Counted from the stretch's first letter, positions 1-8,996 are shown. The stretch is 64,000 nucleotides of DNA from Streptomyces canus (GCF_001514145.1 NZ_KQ948674.1:1-64000), one strand, 5' to 3'. The notes: generated by a model from the sequence alone, not told the origin. Translations and numbers: made by a program.

Positions 1-1
1 T

Positions 2-1255
2 ATTCAGGGAGGCTCGGTCCATCCTTTCCTGCGGCGGCGCTCCGGCCGGGAGGCGGTCACCTATCCGCATCCGCTGGCCCGCCCGGCCCTGGAGAAGACC
101 TTGGGCGTCGCTCTCTTCCAGGAGCAGGCCATGCGTCTGGCGATCGACTGCGCGGGGCTCAGCCCCGGCGCCGCGGACCGGCTGCGCAAGGCCATGGCCG
201 CCAAACACTCGGTCGAGAAGGTCGCCGCACTGCGCGCCCAGCTGATGGCCGGCATGCGCGAGCGCGGCATCCCCGAGTCCGCCGCGCACGAGATCATCCA
301 GATGATTGAGGCGTTTTCCGACTACGGCTTCCCCGAGTCGCACGGGCAATCCCTGGCGCACCTCGTGTACGCCTCGGCCTGGTTGCGTCTGCGTTACCCC
401 GCCGCCTACACAGCGGCTCTCCTGGCCAACCAGCCCATGGGCTTCTACTCGCCGCTGAGCCTGATCGGCGACGCCCGCCGACGCGGGATCGCCGTCCACG
501 CCGTCGACGTACACGCCTCCGCCGTCCACGCCACCCTGGAGAGCGACCCCCACTCCCCCGCCGGGCAGCCGGCCATCCGACTCGGCCTGTCCTCCGTACG
601 CCACCTCGGCACCGACGGCGCCGAACAGATCACCGCCGCCCGCCCGTTCACCGACCTCGACGACTTCGCCCGCCGCACCAGCCTGACCGCCCGCGCCTAC
701 GAAGCGCTCGCCACCGCCGGTGCACTGCGCCCGCTGGGAGTCGGCCGCCGCGAAGCCCTGTGGAACGCCGGCACCTTCGCCGGCGCCGACCAGGACGTGC
801 TGCCCGGCACCGCAGCTCCTCCGCCCGCGCCCGGGCTGCCGGCCATGTCCGTCATCGAGGAGACCTTCGCCGACCTGTGGGCCACCGGATCCTCCCCCAA
901 CAGCCACCCGGTCCAACACCTGCGCGACCACCTCAACCGGTGCGGCGCCGTCACCACCGCCGACGTGCGCCTCCTCGCCGATCAGGCCCCGCTCCTGCTC
1001 GGCGGCCTGGTCACCCACCGGCAGCGGCCACCCACCGCGAAGGGCACCACCTTCCTCGCCTTGGAGGACGAGACCGGCATGGCCAACGTGATCGTCCCGC
1101 CGCCAGTCTGGGAGCGCTACGCCAAGGTCGCCATCGACCACGCCGGACTCCTCATCCACGGCACCCTCGAGCGCGCCGACGGAGCCATCAACGTGCTCGC
1201 CTACCGCCTCGAACCCCTAAGGCTGTCCACCCCGTCCCGCCGCGGCCGCCACTGA
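2..1255 (+). CDS. dnaE2: Error-prone DNA polymerase III alpha subunit DnaE2, C-terminal part (5' truncated by window)
   Basis: The reading frame is already open at base 2 and ends with TGA at 1253-1255, so only the last ~417 residues are present. The visible start includes the IQGGSVHPFLRRR stretch and LEKTLGVALFQEQAM, which belong to the conserved core of bacterial C-family polymerases. It is followed by the helix-hairpin-helix region and a C-terminal OB-fold (around LLLGGLVTHRQRPPTAKGTTF). Lack of a long tau-binding tail and the overall sequence fit DnaE2 rather than replicative DnaE1. DnaE2 is a lesion-bypass polymerase of the SOS mutasome, normally working with ImuA'/ImuB; those partners are not in the window. 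Confidence 0.9.
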   Translation: MQGGSVHPFLRRRSGREAVTYPHPLARPALEKTLGVALFQEQAMRLAIDCAGLSPGAADRLRKAMAAKHSVEKVAALRAQLMAGMRERGIPESAAHEIIQMIEAFSDYGFPESHGQSLAHLVYASAWLRLRYPAAYTAALLANQPMGFYSPLSLIGDARRRGIAVHAVDVHASAVHATLESDPHSPAGQPAIRLGLSSVRHLGTDGAEQITAARPFTDLDDFARRTSLTARAYEALATAGALRPLGVGRREALWNAGTFAGADQDVLPGTAAPPPAPGLPAMSVIEETFADLWATGSSPNSHPVQHLRDHLNRCGAVTTADVRLLADQAPLLLGGLVTHRQRPPTAKGTTFLALEDETGMANVIVPPPVWERYAKVAIDHAGLLIHGTLERADGAINVLAYRLEPLRLSTPSRRGRH

Positions 1256-1686
1256 ACCGCCGTGTCCACACGATGGGGGCACAGTTCAGCGTCGTTCGCG
1301 GGAGAGGCCGGCGGAGAGGTCCAGCCGGTGGCGCGGCGGGCCGGGCGCGTCGGGCGCGTACGGATGCTCTGGTCATCCTGGCCCCGTACGAGATCCTCTC
1401 CGTCGGCTCGCGTCGGTCACCGCGCTGCCCGTCGGGGCCCGATCGCGGCTACACGGACCGCGGCCGCCCGGTGGCCTGGCTGGGTGATTCCGCCGCGTGA
1501 CCCTGCCGCCCGCCCGCAGGCAGCTGGTACACACCGGGATGCCCCCACGATGGTCGCCGCCCGGACAGGGAGCCGAGCACCGTGGACCGTCCGCGCCGCC
1601 TGGCGGCTCGTGGAACGCTCTCCGAGGACTTCCAGCCCCGGCTAGGGTGCTGAGCCCTCCAGCAGAACGCCGCCCGCTGCCATCTC
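1256..1686. other. Intergenic region, no supported gene
   Basis: Open frames here are arginine/proline/alanine-rich with no codon bias of a real gene and no ribosome site leading to a credible product. No clear hairpin terminator or repeat was seen. It probably holds the dnaE2 3' end and the promoter of the next gene. Confidence 0.5.
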
Positions 1687-2235
1687 GTGCCCGTCCGAAG
1701 GAGTCCGGCCCTGTCGTCCCGATCGCCGCTCGCCCCGTTCCTTCCCGCCCCGGTCGTGTTGTCGCCTTCGGTGCCGGCGCCTCCGACGCTGAAGGAACTG
1801 CAGGCCGAGGTCCGTGAGCTCCTCCGCGCCGCAGCGGTCTTCCCGCTGCCGGCCGTCGTCCGGCGCCTCCAGCACCGGGTTCTGTCCCGTGTCGACGACG
1901 AACTCGAGGGCGCGGACCGCCCGCGGCTGTACGTCCTGGAGATCGCGGGGGCTGTGCCGCGCGTCAAGATCGGTGTCAGTACTCACCCCCGGACACGTGT
2001 CCGACAGCACGTCACGGAGATGACCCGGTATCAGCATGGTCTCGTCGACGCCTACGTCACCGCTCCGCTGGGAGACCCTCTTGCGGCAGACCGGGCCGAA
2101 GGACAGGCGCACCGGTGGATGCGCAAGATCTTCGCACCTATCGGCACGGAGGAGTTCGCCTACGGGGACTTCGACTTCGGCGTGGTGTGCGCGGACCAGG
2201 CCGTCCGGATCCAGGGCGAGGCGGGTGCGTGGTGA
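1687..2235 (+). CDS. GIY-YIG/T5orf172-like protein
   Basis: 182 codons with a GTG start at 1687. Residues ~75-130 contain LYVLEIAG followed by VKIGVSTHPRTRVRQH, which resembles the GIY-YIG nuclease fold of the T5orf172/Mug113 type (Y-V then K-I-G, Arg-rich helix). The N-terminal ~45 residues are Pro/Ala-rich, so a later start is possible. The family cuts or binds DNA in phages, mobile elements and some restriction systems. A catalytic Glu further on cannot be assigned with certainty (WMRKIFAPIGTEEF is a candidate). Its role here is unknown; it stands alone between dnaE2 and a convergent DUF2637 gene. Confidence 0.55.
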   Translation: MPVRRSPALSSRSPLAPFLPAPVVLSPSVPAPPTLKELQAEVRELLRAAAVFPLPAVVRRLQHRVLSRVDDELEGADRPRLYVLEIAGAVPRVKIGVSTHPRTRVRQHVTEMTRYQHGLVDAYVTAPLGDPLAADRAEGQAHRWMRKIFAPIGTEEFAYGDFDFGVVCADQAVRIQGEAGAW

Positions 2236-2273
2236 TTGCGGGAGGACCTCACCGTCACAAGGGCGGTGCGCCG

Positions 2274-2468
2274 ATGCTGGGTGCCTGCCGCGCGGGCGAA
2301 CCGGGGCCGTTCGGGATCTACACGGAAGCCCCCGGGACTGATGAGTCCGATCTGTCTCGCGATGCCCGCACCCCCGGAGCGTGCGTTGACTCGGCCGAGT
2401 GCGCCGAGGACGAGTGCGCCGGGCTGCGCGGCTCCGAGGTCATGCCGCCGTGTGCCGGACGGACGTAG
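2274..2468 (+). CDS. Putative small Cys-rich hypothetical protein (64 aa)
   Basis: An ATG frame with good GC bias at third positions (roughly 80%) runs 64 codons to TAG, 38 bases after the GIY-YIG-like gene. The product is acidic and has five to six cysteines, including a CVDSAECAEDEC segment. An AAGGGCGG stretch lies upstream of the ATG but the spacing is loose. I do not recognise a family. It could be a real small protein or chance, as the region is GC-rich. Confidence 0.3.
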   Translation: MLGACRAGEPGPFGIYTEAPGTDESDLSRDARTPGACVDSAECAEDECAGLRGSEVMPPCAGRT

Positions 2469-2522
2469 ACGCACTCGGGAGCCGGGACGTTCGCGCGGGT
2501 GACGCCGTGCGAAGGGCAGCTG

Positions 2523-3869
2523 TCACCTCAGGTCTTCGTGCTGGAGGTCGAGGTCCAGCTGATCGGCGCCTTCTCTGACAACGATGGGCCCATATTTCTC
2601 CTCCAGCTTCGCGTACTGCGTACGGCCGGAGCCTTCCTGCTTGTAACCCGCCCATCTCGCCAGGTTGACCCTCGTGAGCTCCACTCCAGCCTTCTGGTGG
2701 GCGAGGTAGATGCGCGCCGCCTTCTGGCTCTTGGTCTCATTCGGCGGTGCTGTGCCCACATCCAGCGCGGGTGAGTCCCCCGAGCCGTGATCGGGCTGTG
2801 CCGCCTCGGTGTCTTCGGCATCGACGATCTCCTCGCCCTGCCGGCCATCCTCCGCCTGGCCGTCCCCGACGTCGTCGACCTCTTGGGCTTCGTGGACCTC
2901 CTCTTGCACGAGGTCCTCCGCACGTTGCTGCCCGACACCGTGGTCGCCGCCCTGGCCGGGGGCGGGGGGAACCTCCGGTTCGGCAACCCGCTCGTGAGGG
3001 GGGTGCGGCGCCTCGACGGCCGGGGCAGCCTCAGGCGTTTCCACCTCGCGATGGACCTGCTGCTGCGGACTGGGAGCCGGGCGGGACAGTGCCGCACGAC
3101 GCAGGACAAAGGCCGGCAGCGGCTCGATCCCGGCTGCGGCCAGGCCGTCAGCCGCCGTCTCTGCCAGCGGCACTCCGTATTGCGACAGCCGCAGCGGCAT
3201 CAGCGCCTCCACCGGTGCCTTGCGTCGCCAGCGTCGTCCGAAGCGTGCGTGGAGCCGCGCCTGGTAGACCAACCGCTCCTGCTCCAACAGGATTACCTGC
3301 TCGTAGGAGCGCAGCTCCCACAGCTTCATCTTCCGCCACAGGAGGAATGTCGGGACCGGGGCGAGGAGCCAGCGAGCGAGGCGGATCGACTCCATGTGCT
3401 GGTCGTCCTCGATCGCCGCGGCCTTGGCGATGGCATTGCGGACGGCCTCGACAACCGCGATGAACAGCAGCGGGATGACCCCGTGCATCGCCGCTCCGAG
3501 CAAATCCGGCCAGCTCGCAGCCGAATTGAAGACCACAGTCCCGGCGGTCAGCACCCAGGCTATATAGCGCAGCGGCGCCCACTTCAGATCGATCCAGGTC
3601 AAGGCCAGGTCGAGGGAGAGGAGGACCGCGATGCCGATGTCGATGCCCAGCGGGAAGATCTGGGCGAACCAGCCGAACCCCTTCTCTTCGGCGAGGCGGC
3701 GCACGGCCTCGTAGGAACCAACGAACCCCACCGTGGCAATGATGATCGAGCCGAAGCCGATGACGCCGAACACGGCCTTGCGGCCTCTCGTCCACTTCAC
3801 ACGACGACGGGCTGCGCCTCTGATGGCGCCTGGCTGCTCGTAGGAGCCGCTGCTCGGCCCAGGTGTCAT
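2523..3869 (-). CDS. DUF2637 membrane protein, Spd-like (plasmid/ICE transfer type)
   Basis: 448 residues; ATG at 3869 preceded by GGAGGGG at good spacing. The N-terminal ~150 residues hold about four hydrophobic segments (AVFGVIGFGSIIIATVGFVG, FPLGIDIGIAVLLSLDLAL, YIAWVLTAGTVVF, GVIPLLFIAVVEAV) typical of DUF2637. The middle is basic, followed by a long Pro/Glu/Asp-rich linker (~residues 265-370). The C-terminal ~70 residues form a helix-turn-helix-like unit (KSQKAARIYLAHQ ... LARWAGYKQEGSGRTQ). DUF2637 proteins are common on Streptomyces plasmids and integrative elements near tra/spd genes, where Spd proteins assist mycelial spreading. No tra, integrase or rep gene is seen here, so it may be an isolated chromosomal copy. 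Confidence 0.75.
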   Translation of the reverse strand: MTPGPSSGSYEQPGAIRGAARRRVKWTRGRKAVFGVIGFGSIIIATVGFVGSYEAVRRLAEEKGFGWFAQIFPLGIDIGIAVLLSLDLALTWIDLKWAPLRYIAWVLTAGTVVFNSAASWPDLLGAAMHGVIPLLFIAVVEAVRNAIAKAAAIEDDQHMESIRLARWLLAPVPTFLLWRKMKLWELRSYEQVILLEQERLVYQARLHARFGRRWRRKAPVEALMPLRLSQYGVPLAETAADGLAAAGIEPLPAFVLRRAALSRPAPSPQQQVHREVETPEAAPAVEAPHPPHERVAEPEVPPAPGQGGDHGVGQQRAEDLVQEEVHEAQEVDDVGDGQAEDGRQGEEIVDAEDTEAAQPDHGSGDSPALDVGTAPPNETKSQKAARIYLAHQKAGVELTRVNLARWAGYKQEGSGRTQYAKLEEKYGPIVVREGADQLDLDLQHEDLR

Positions 3870-3915
3870 GGACGTGTTCCCCTCCGTCGAGCCTGTGAGC
3901 GCGCATCGCGCCGAT

Positions 3916-3927
3916 CCCCTATAGGGG
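3916..3927. promoter_or_regulatory. Perfect 12-bp palindrome upstream of the DUF2637 gene
   Basis: CCCCTATAGGGG lies 47 bases before the DUF2637 start codon, in the 316-base divergent intergenic region (3870-4185) between that gene and the prepilin peptidase. It could be an operator overlapping a promoter. The rest of the intergenic region shows no other feature. Confidence 0.35.
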
Positions 3928-4185
3928 TGCGATCAGCGGCCTTCGTGTGACACAGACCGGCCTCCAGTTCCTTCCGGCCGTGACCGGCCATTCGAAACGG
4001 TACGAAGGATGAAGTCTACGAACCACCCTGTTTTGCCTGTGGACCGCCCCTCTGACCTGCCTATTTGCGAGGAACGTCATAGTCCGGGGGTGTTCGAATC
4101 GAGTCACCCGGGAGTTGGCTAGGCTGCGATCGACCGGCTGCGCAGGTGGCCGGGATCCACCGCTGACCTGCCCTGGAGCTGCCGG

Positions 4186-4911
4186 ATGCCCGTGCTGCGT
4201 GTCGCCGTCGCGTTCGTTTCCGGGATCCTGGTCGGGGCCGCGATGCGCCCGATGGTCTTCGCCCGGTCCGTGCCGCGCGGCGAGCCGCTTCGGACCGCGT
4301 GCCCGGCCTGCGGCACGGTCCTCCTCCCCTCGGCCGGCGGAACTCTGCAACTGGTGCGCGGCCGGTGCGCCGCATGCCGGGAGCGGATACCCCCGGCGCC
4401 AGGCGTGTCCGAGGTGCTGACCGCGGTGGTCTTCGCCAGCCTCGCGGCCTTTGGGATGACCGGGTGGACCGCGGCCGCGCACTACTGGCTCGCGGCCTGT
4501 GGCATCGCGCTGGTAATGATCGACGTCGCCGTGCACCGGCTGCCCGACGTGCTGACGCTCCCGGCGTCCGCCGGCACACTCGTTCTCCTCGCGGGCGCCG
4601 CCGTGGCCGGAGAACCGGGAAGTCTCACCCGGGCGCTGGCTGCGGCGGCTGCGCTCGGCGGCGTCTATCTCCTCCTGGTCGCCGGCGGAATGGGGATGGG
4701 CGACGTCAAACTGGCCCCCGCGGTCGGCGCTCTGCTCGGCTGGCACAGCTGGTCCGCAGTCATCCTCGGCACCTTCGCCGGCTTCGCCCTCGCCGCCGCG
4801 TTCTCCGTCGTCCTGCTGGCCACCCGGAGGGCCACGAGGAAAGACCACGTGGCCTTCGCTCCGTTTGTCCTGGGCGGGGCCCTGGTCGTCTCCGCACTAC
4901 TGTCCGGCTGA
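4186..4911 (+). CDS. Prepilin peptidase (A24 family)
   Basis: 241 residues; ATG with GGAG seven bases upstream. Integral membrane aspartic protease that cleaves leader peptides of type IV pilin-like proteins and can N-methylate the new N terminus. The sequence shows the cytoplasmic double CxxC zinc module (Cys39, Cys42, Cys61, Cys64), the first catalytic Asp in ALVMIDVAVHRLPD (Asp113) and the second in GMGMGDVKLA (Asp173). The remainder is hydrophobic helices. No pilin, Tad or secretion genes are adjacent, so its substrates lie elsewhere. Length matches the family. Confidence 0.88.
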   Translation: MPVLRVAVAFVSGILVGAAMRPMVFARSVPRGEPLRTACPACGTVLLPSAGGTLQLVRGRCAACRERIPPAPGVSEVLTAVVFASLAAFGMTGWTAAAHYWLAACGIALVMIDVAVHRLPDVLTLPASAGTLVLLAGAAVAGEPGSLTRALAAAAALGGVYLLLVAGGMGMGDVKLAPAVGALLGWHSWSAVILGTFAGFALAAAFSVVLLATRRATRKDHVAFAPFVLGGALVVSALLSG

Positions 4912-4985
4912 CAGGCCCGGGCCCGGAGGCTCAGGCCTTCACGGCGGACAGCGGCGCGGCGATTCTCCCCCGCCATCGGCGGCCG

Positions 4986-6296
4986 TCAGCAGCCGTACTG
5001 CTCCAGGACCGTGCGCGTGGAGCGGTCGAGAGGGCGCAGAGGGTCGGTGCCGGCTTCACGGGCTGGGCCGAGGCGAAGGACCGGGTCTCCACTGATGGGA
5101 CGCACCACCAGCACCTCGTCCTCTATGTGGGACTGCACGGCGTCGATCCGGTACGGGCCAGCGGCAAGACATCCGTCGGTGTACTGGCGCTGAAAACGCT
5201 CGTACGCGTCACCGGGGTAGAAGTGCTCCACGACCGGTCCTTGGACCTGCCACACGATCACGGCCGCGACCGCGGCGACGACGCCCGGTGCGGCCGCGCC
5301 TCTACCCGGCAGCTGCAGGGCGCGGAGGCCGATCCGGGCGACCGCTGCCGCGGCAATCGCGATCGCCGCTGCCCAGGCGAGGACACTCAGCTTCGGGTGC
5401 TCAACGAGGAAGCGGCTCTTGTAGGCAATCGTCCAGGGAACCGCAGCCAGTGCGAGCCCCAACATCGACAGCCCGACCATGGTGACCGCCTGCTCCGGAC
5501 GCAGCTTGCGCGGCCACGGCGGCCGGTACGACACCAGCTCGTCTTCACGCCCGATCCACCGGGCCGCGCCCCGCGGCCGCGGAACCTCCACGGCGGCGGG
5601 ACCGTGGTGATGCTCCAGGAACTCCAGTACGGCATCGGCGAAGGCGAGCGCGCGTTCACCGACGGCCTGCTCGTCGCACTCCATCTGCCGCACTTCTGCC
5701 ATACGGTCCGGCTGGATCCGAAGGCCGGTCCCGGAGGCGAAGCGGAGGTTGACCCAATGGCCCTTCGGGAACCCGAACAGAGTGGGAGCCGACCTCCCCT
5801 CAAGCAGGGCCGCGCCCGGGGACGGGATGTACTTCTCGTACAGCTTGCCGCGGTTCCGGTGACCATCGCGGCTGGCATGCAGGCCTTCAAGCTGGGCGAC
5901 GATCTCGACGAGCAGCGGCTCATCCCCCGCTGCAGCACGAACTTTCTCTGGCAGGTCATCAAGGCCCCGGATGGTCCGCCACATCCCTCCGCGTTGGTCG
6001 AGGGCGTACTCCTTCCACGCGGCCCGCAGCGGGCGCGGCCAGATGGCTGCCGCCGAACGACGCAGCGAGGGACTTCGGTCGGCAAGGTGGGCGCGCAGAA
6101 GAACGGCGGCGCTACGCAGGAGGTCCGCCTCACAGGCGTACGACAGTGCCGCCGCGATCGTCCGCCGCGCGCGGTCCGGGCTGGTGGCCGAGCCGCCCAG
6201 TGCCCAGCATTCCTCAACTCGCTCGGCCGACGATCGCACGGCCCTGCGCTGCGCACGCAGCATTGCGAGCGCCCGTGCCCATCTGCTGTCCGTCAT
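4986..6296 (-). CDS. Hypothetical membrane protein
   Basis: A frame opens with TTG at 6302, but ATG at 6296 is nine bases after GAGG, the better spacing, so it is chosen (436 residues). The N-terminal ~250 residues are soluble and helical, with Arg-rich repeats in the first 100. Two or three membrane segments follow near residues 270-345 (VTMVGLSMLGLALAAVPWTI, LSVLAWAAAIAIAAAAVA, VVAAVAAVIVWQV), then a C-terminal ~90-residue soluble tail ending in Cys. I do not recognise the family. It is convergent with the prepilin peptidase gene and stands alone as a transcription unit. Confidence 0.55.
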   Translation of the reverse strand: MTDSRWARALAMLRAQRRAVRSSAERVEECWALGGSATSPDRARRTIAAALSYACEADLLRSAAVLLRAHLADRSPSLRRSAAAIWPRPLRAAWKEYALDQRGGMWRTIRGLDDLPEKVRAAAGDEPLLVEIVAQLEGLHASRDGHRNRGKLYEKYIPSPGAALLEGRSAPTLFGFPKGHWVNLRFASGTGLRIQPDRMAEVRQMECDEQAVGERALAFADAVLEFLEHHHGPAAVEVPRPRGAARWIGREDELVSYRPPWPRKLRPEQAVTMVGLSMLGLALAAVPWTIAYKSRFLVEHPKLSVLAWAAAIAIAAAAVARIGLRALQLPGRGAAAPGVVAAVAAVIVWQVQGPVVEHFYPGDAYERFQRQYTDGCLAAGPYRIDAVQSHIEDEVLVVRPISGDPVLRLGPAREAGTDPLRPLDRSTRTVLEQYGC

Positions 6297-6446
6297 ACTC
6301 AAGTTCCTCTACATCCCCCCGGCTCAGGACCCCGCGCCAGTGCGTGCATAATTCGTCACTCAGGTGGGGCAAGGGTTGGCCAAACCGGAACGCCATTCCT
6401 CAGATCCCTCAGGTGTCGGCCCGCGGAGTGCCCCAGCTGTCTACTT

Positions 6447-6485
6447 CCATCCTCCTCTCCCAAACGCTGCGGGAGAGGAGGATGG
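6447..6485 (-). terminator. Hairpin terminator downstream of the PPC-domain gene
   Basis: A perfect 15-bp inverted repeat (6447-6461 and 6471-6485) surrounds a 9-base loop. It lies about 150 bases beyond the stop codon of the minus-strand PPC gene and could also insulate the next minus-strand gene. There is no marked U tract, as is usual in Streptomyces. The rest of 6297-6633 holds nothing recognised apart from the ribosome site of the membrane-protein gene. Confidence 0.65.
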
Positions 6486-6633
6486 TCGCGAGCCGCAGGT
6501 TTCCGTCGAACTGAGCCACGTCGTGGGCAGTTCGTTTGAAGTGGAAGCAGAACAACTCGAAGGGGTACAGAGGCCGTTGACGCACCACCGGGCGAAATCG
6601 AGTAGCTCTGCGCGTCGCCGTCGCCGCCCATGC

Positions 6634-7119
6634 TTATCGCTGAGGGCCGAACCCGAGGATGGGCACTTCTCCGCCGAACTGATGAGGGTCTCGGCTGCGG
6701 GTGAGTGCCGGCCCTGCCGACGTTCCGATGATCTCCACTACGGGGATCTCGCAGATGAACTGAACGGTGGCGTCCAGGAGGTGCGACACGCGTCCGTTGG
6801 CGGAGGCGTCTTTGATCCCGGCCGCTACGTGGACATGCGGGGCCAGTTCGTTGTCTTCGGCATTCCAAGCGAGCGTGCCACCGCCGAGCGCTTCCAAATG
6901 CTCGACTTCAACGTGCTCCCACAGGGGAGCGTCCGGGTTCTCAAGGGGTTTGCAGTCACCGACGAGTCGGGCGCTCCGGAAGCCTCCAACGAAAGAGGGG
7001 ATATACCCCGACTGGATCCCGTGCTTGGCGCAGGCCTCGGCGAGGCCGGTATAGAAGTCCTCTCCGTGTTCGAGCACGACCATAATCTGGCGTCCGACGG
7101 TGATTGCAGTGGTTCGCAT
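6634..7119 (-). CDS. PPC/DUF296 domain protein
   Basis: 161 residues; ATG at 7119 with GGAG nine bases upstream. The whole protein is one PPC (DUF296) domain: an EDFYTGLAEACAKHGI helix, then a LAPHVHVAAG ... GRVSHLL block. The HxH and later His of this block form the metal site seen in bacterial trimeric members. Related domains occur in plant AT-hook proteins, but no AT-hook is present here. Function in bacteria is uncertain; a small-molecule-binding or DNA-associated role has been suggested. Monocistronic, with a hairpin downstream. Confidence 0.75.
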   Translation of the reverse strand: MRTTAITVGRQIMVVLEHGEDFYTGLAEACAKHGIQSGYIPSFVGGFRSARLVGDCKPLENPDAPLWEHVEVEHLEALGGGTLAWNAEDNELAPHVHVAAGIKDASANGRVSHLLDATVQFICEIPVVEIIGTSAGPALTRSRDPHQFGGEVPILGFGPQR

Positions 7120-7290
7120 GGCGAAGTCTCCGGGCAGTTGTGGCTCACCGGGGAGCGGTGAACGCGGTTTCGATCTCGTCTCGACGACGCGGCATCAAGG
7201 ACATTCAGTCCGTAGCGGTCTGTGGTCACGCCACGGCTTGCCGCTGACACTGTTGCCTACCACCACCGCCCCTTGCGGCAGCCGTCTCGG

Positions 7291-8208
7291 CTACTTGGTC
7301 AGGAGGCTGATGCAGCGAAAACTCGTGTCGTTGTCGGACATGGTGGCGTTGGCGTCGTTGGTCAGAGACGGCGCAGAACGAGTGAACGGGCTCGTGAAGG
7401 CGCTGCCCTTCAACTCGTACCGTCCCTTCTCGGTCGTTGTGGAGCACCACTCCCACGCGTTGCCGCACATGTCGAACACTCCGTACGGACTCACGCCTGA
7501 TTGATACCGGCTGACTGGCGTTGTATGTCCTATCTCAGAGTCTTGAACGTTGCACTTAGCGGCAGTTGGATCGTCACCCCATGGATACTTGCGACCTTTT
7601 GGACCGCGTGCGGCCTTCTCCCACTGCGCGCTGGTTGGCAGGGCCTTGCCGGCCCATGCGGCGTACGCCGAGGCGTCGTACCACGTCACCCAGACCACAG
7701 GATGGTCGAAGAGGTTGTCTGGATAACGGCCACCGGGCCAGTGTTTTGGTGGACGGTGTCCGGTGGCCCGTACGAACCGCTCATAGTCTGCATTAGTGGT
7801 CGGGTAGGCGTCGATACGGAAGGCTTCCACCCAGATCGGGATGTCCTCAGCTCCAGACAAATAGATGCCTTCTTCAATGAGGACCATGATTTTGCCGTCG
7901 ACCGGATGCTTCACACTGTGTGGGTCGCTGCGAAGCAGCTCCTCGGCTCGCTCGTCGTGCTCGACGGCGGCCTTCTCCGTGAGGAGCGCAGCGAATCGCT
8001 GCTGCGCGTCGATGCCGGCGCGTGTGAGCAGGGTATCCAGTGCCTCCTGGTTGCCGGGGCGCAGTCGGATGGTCTCGCCCCGGTTCTCCCAGGTCACTAA
8101 CTGGCGGTGACTCACGCCAACTAGGGCAGCGAAGTCCTTGCCACTCTTGCGCAGGGCCTCCCGTAGAAGCCCGACTTCCCTGCCTGTCCACCTAGTCACC
8201 CCCGCCAT
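7291..8208 (-). CDS. HTH plus SUMF1/FGE-like domain protein lacking the FGE cysteines
   Basis: The frame extends further upstream, but ATG at 8208 has AGGAAC five bases ahead and sits just after the upstream gene, giving 305 residues. Residues 1-60 look like an XRE-type helix-turn-helix (FAALVGVSHRQLVTWENRGETIRL). Residues ~100-305 form a SUMF1 (C-type-lectin-like) domain with YPTTNADYERFV, HPVVWVTWYDASAYAAWAG, LPTSAQWEKAARG, YPWGD and FDMCGNAWEW. The C-terminal region that in true formylglycine-generating enzymes carries two copper-binding cysteines reads LKGSAFTSPFTRS..., with no Cys pair. It therefore probably does not make formylglycine; a regulatory or EgtB/PvdO-like role is possible. 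In one operon with the upstream aminotransferase gene. Confidence 0.75.
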   Translation of the reverse strand: MAGVTRWTGREVGLLREALRKSGKDFAALVGVSHRQLVTWENRGETIRLRPGNQEALDTLLTRAGIDAQQRFAALLTEKAAVEHDERAEELLRSDPHSVKHPVDGKIMVLIEEGIYLSGAEDIPIWVEAFRIDAYPTTNADYERFVRATGHRPPKHWPGGRYPDNLFDHPVVWVTWYDASAYAAWAGKALPTSAQWEKAARGPKGRKYPWGDDPTAAKCNVQDSEIGHTTPVSRYQSGVSPYGVFDMCGNAWEWCSTTTEKGRYELKGSAFTSPFTRSAPSLTNDANATMSDNDTSFRCISLLTK

Positions 8209-8216
8209 GATTGTTC

Positions 8217-8996
8217 CTACAGCGTCTCGCCCGGAATCGACATATACGCCTCTCGCAGCCTGCTGAGCACCGGGTGCTCGGTTGCCATGGGCGTGTCGTC
8301 TATGACTGACAGCGCACGGACGCCGATGGAAGTGTTGGTGGCGAACGCAACGTGCATGCGCTTGGCCTGCTTGAGGGAGACGACGGAGACCTGATGGTCG
8401 ACGTGCTGCTGTAGCAGTGCCATGGTCACGCCCGGCAGCACCGGAGCCTTCGGCCAGATCACGCCTTGGTCGTTGATGAAACCCACGTTCCACGTGCCGC
8501 CTTCAGACACGTGGCCGTCGGGTCCAACGAACAAGGCGTCGTCGAATCCTTTGAGTTGCGCTGCGCGTCGGGCGTGCAGCGCGCCGAAGAGCCCGGTGTG
8601 CTTCACCTCAGGGAGGTCTCGCTCGTACTGAACGCTCATGGCACGCAATGGTGGCGGCGGCATGGCGCCGGCAGGCCGCCTGGTCACCAACACACGCGGC
8701 TGATCGGCATCTGCGGGGTGTCCCATGTCGACTGTGGGGTCGTAAATGGTGACGCGGATAACGCACGGTCCATCGTGTCCGTCCAGGGCCTGGCGAACGT
8801 AGTCGCAGACGCGGACGCTGTCCAAGTCGGCCCCCCACACGGTCTTGCAATCCCGAACGAGTCGTTCCAAATGCAGAGCGAGACCAGTGATCCGGCCGTC
8901 GGCGCCAACACGCATGGACGTGAAGTGGCCCAGGTTTGTCAGTGCCAAGGGGAGCAGGTCATCGGGAGTCACGGGCTGTCCGTCAAGTGTCGCCAT
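8217..8996 (-). CDS. Aminotransferase class IV
   Basis: 259 residues; ATG at 8996. Fold-type IV PLP enzyme, as in 4-amino-4-deoxychorismate lyase, branched-chain and D-amino-acid aminotransferases. Lys in EVKHTGLFGALHARR is the likely Schiff-base lysine, followed by the family signature FDDALFVGPDGHVSEGGTWNVGF. The exact substrate cannot be told from sequence; the short N terminus and divergent signature argue against a housekeeping IlvE. Its stop codon is 8 bases from the SUMF1-like gene start, so the two are co-transcribed. Confidence 0.8.
   Translation of the reverse strand: MATLDGQPVTPDDLLPLALTNLGHFTSMRVGADGRITGLALHLERLVRDCKTVWGADLDSVRVCDYVRQALDGHDGPCVIRVTIYDPTVDMGHPADADQPRVLVTRRPAGAMPPPPLRAMSVQYERDLPEVKHTGLFGALHARRAAQLKGFDDALFVGPDGHVSEGGTWNVGFINDQGVIWPKAPVLPGVTMALLQQHVDHQVSVVSLKQAKRMHVAFATNTSIGVRALSVIDDTPMATEHPVLSRLREAYMSIPGETL

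Noticed and set aside
2787..3950. Plus-strand open frame opposite the DUF2637 gene
   Set aside because: No recognisable motifs; the minus strand shows membrane helices and a good ribosome site.
4299..6539. Plus-strand open frame of 746 codons
   Set aside because: Arg/Gly-rich shadow across the prepilin peptidase gene and the antisense of the membrane-protein gene, without codon bias.
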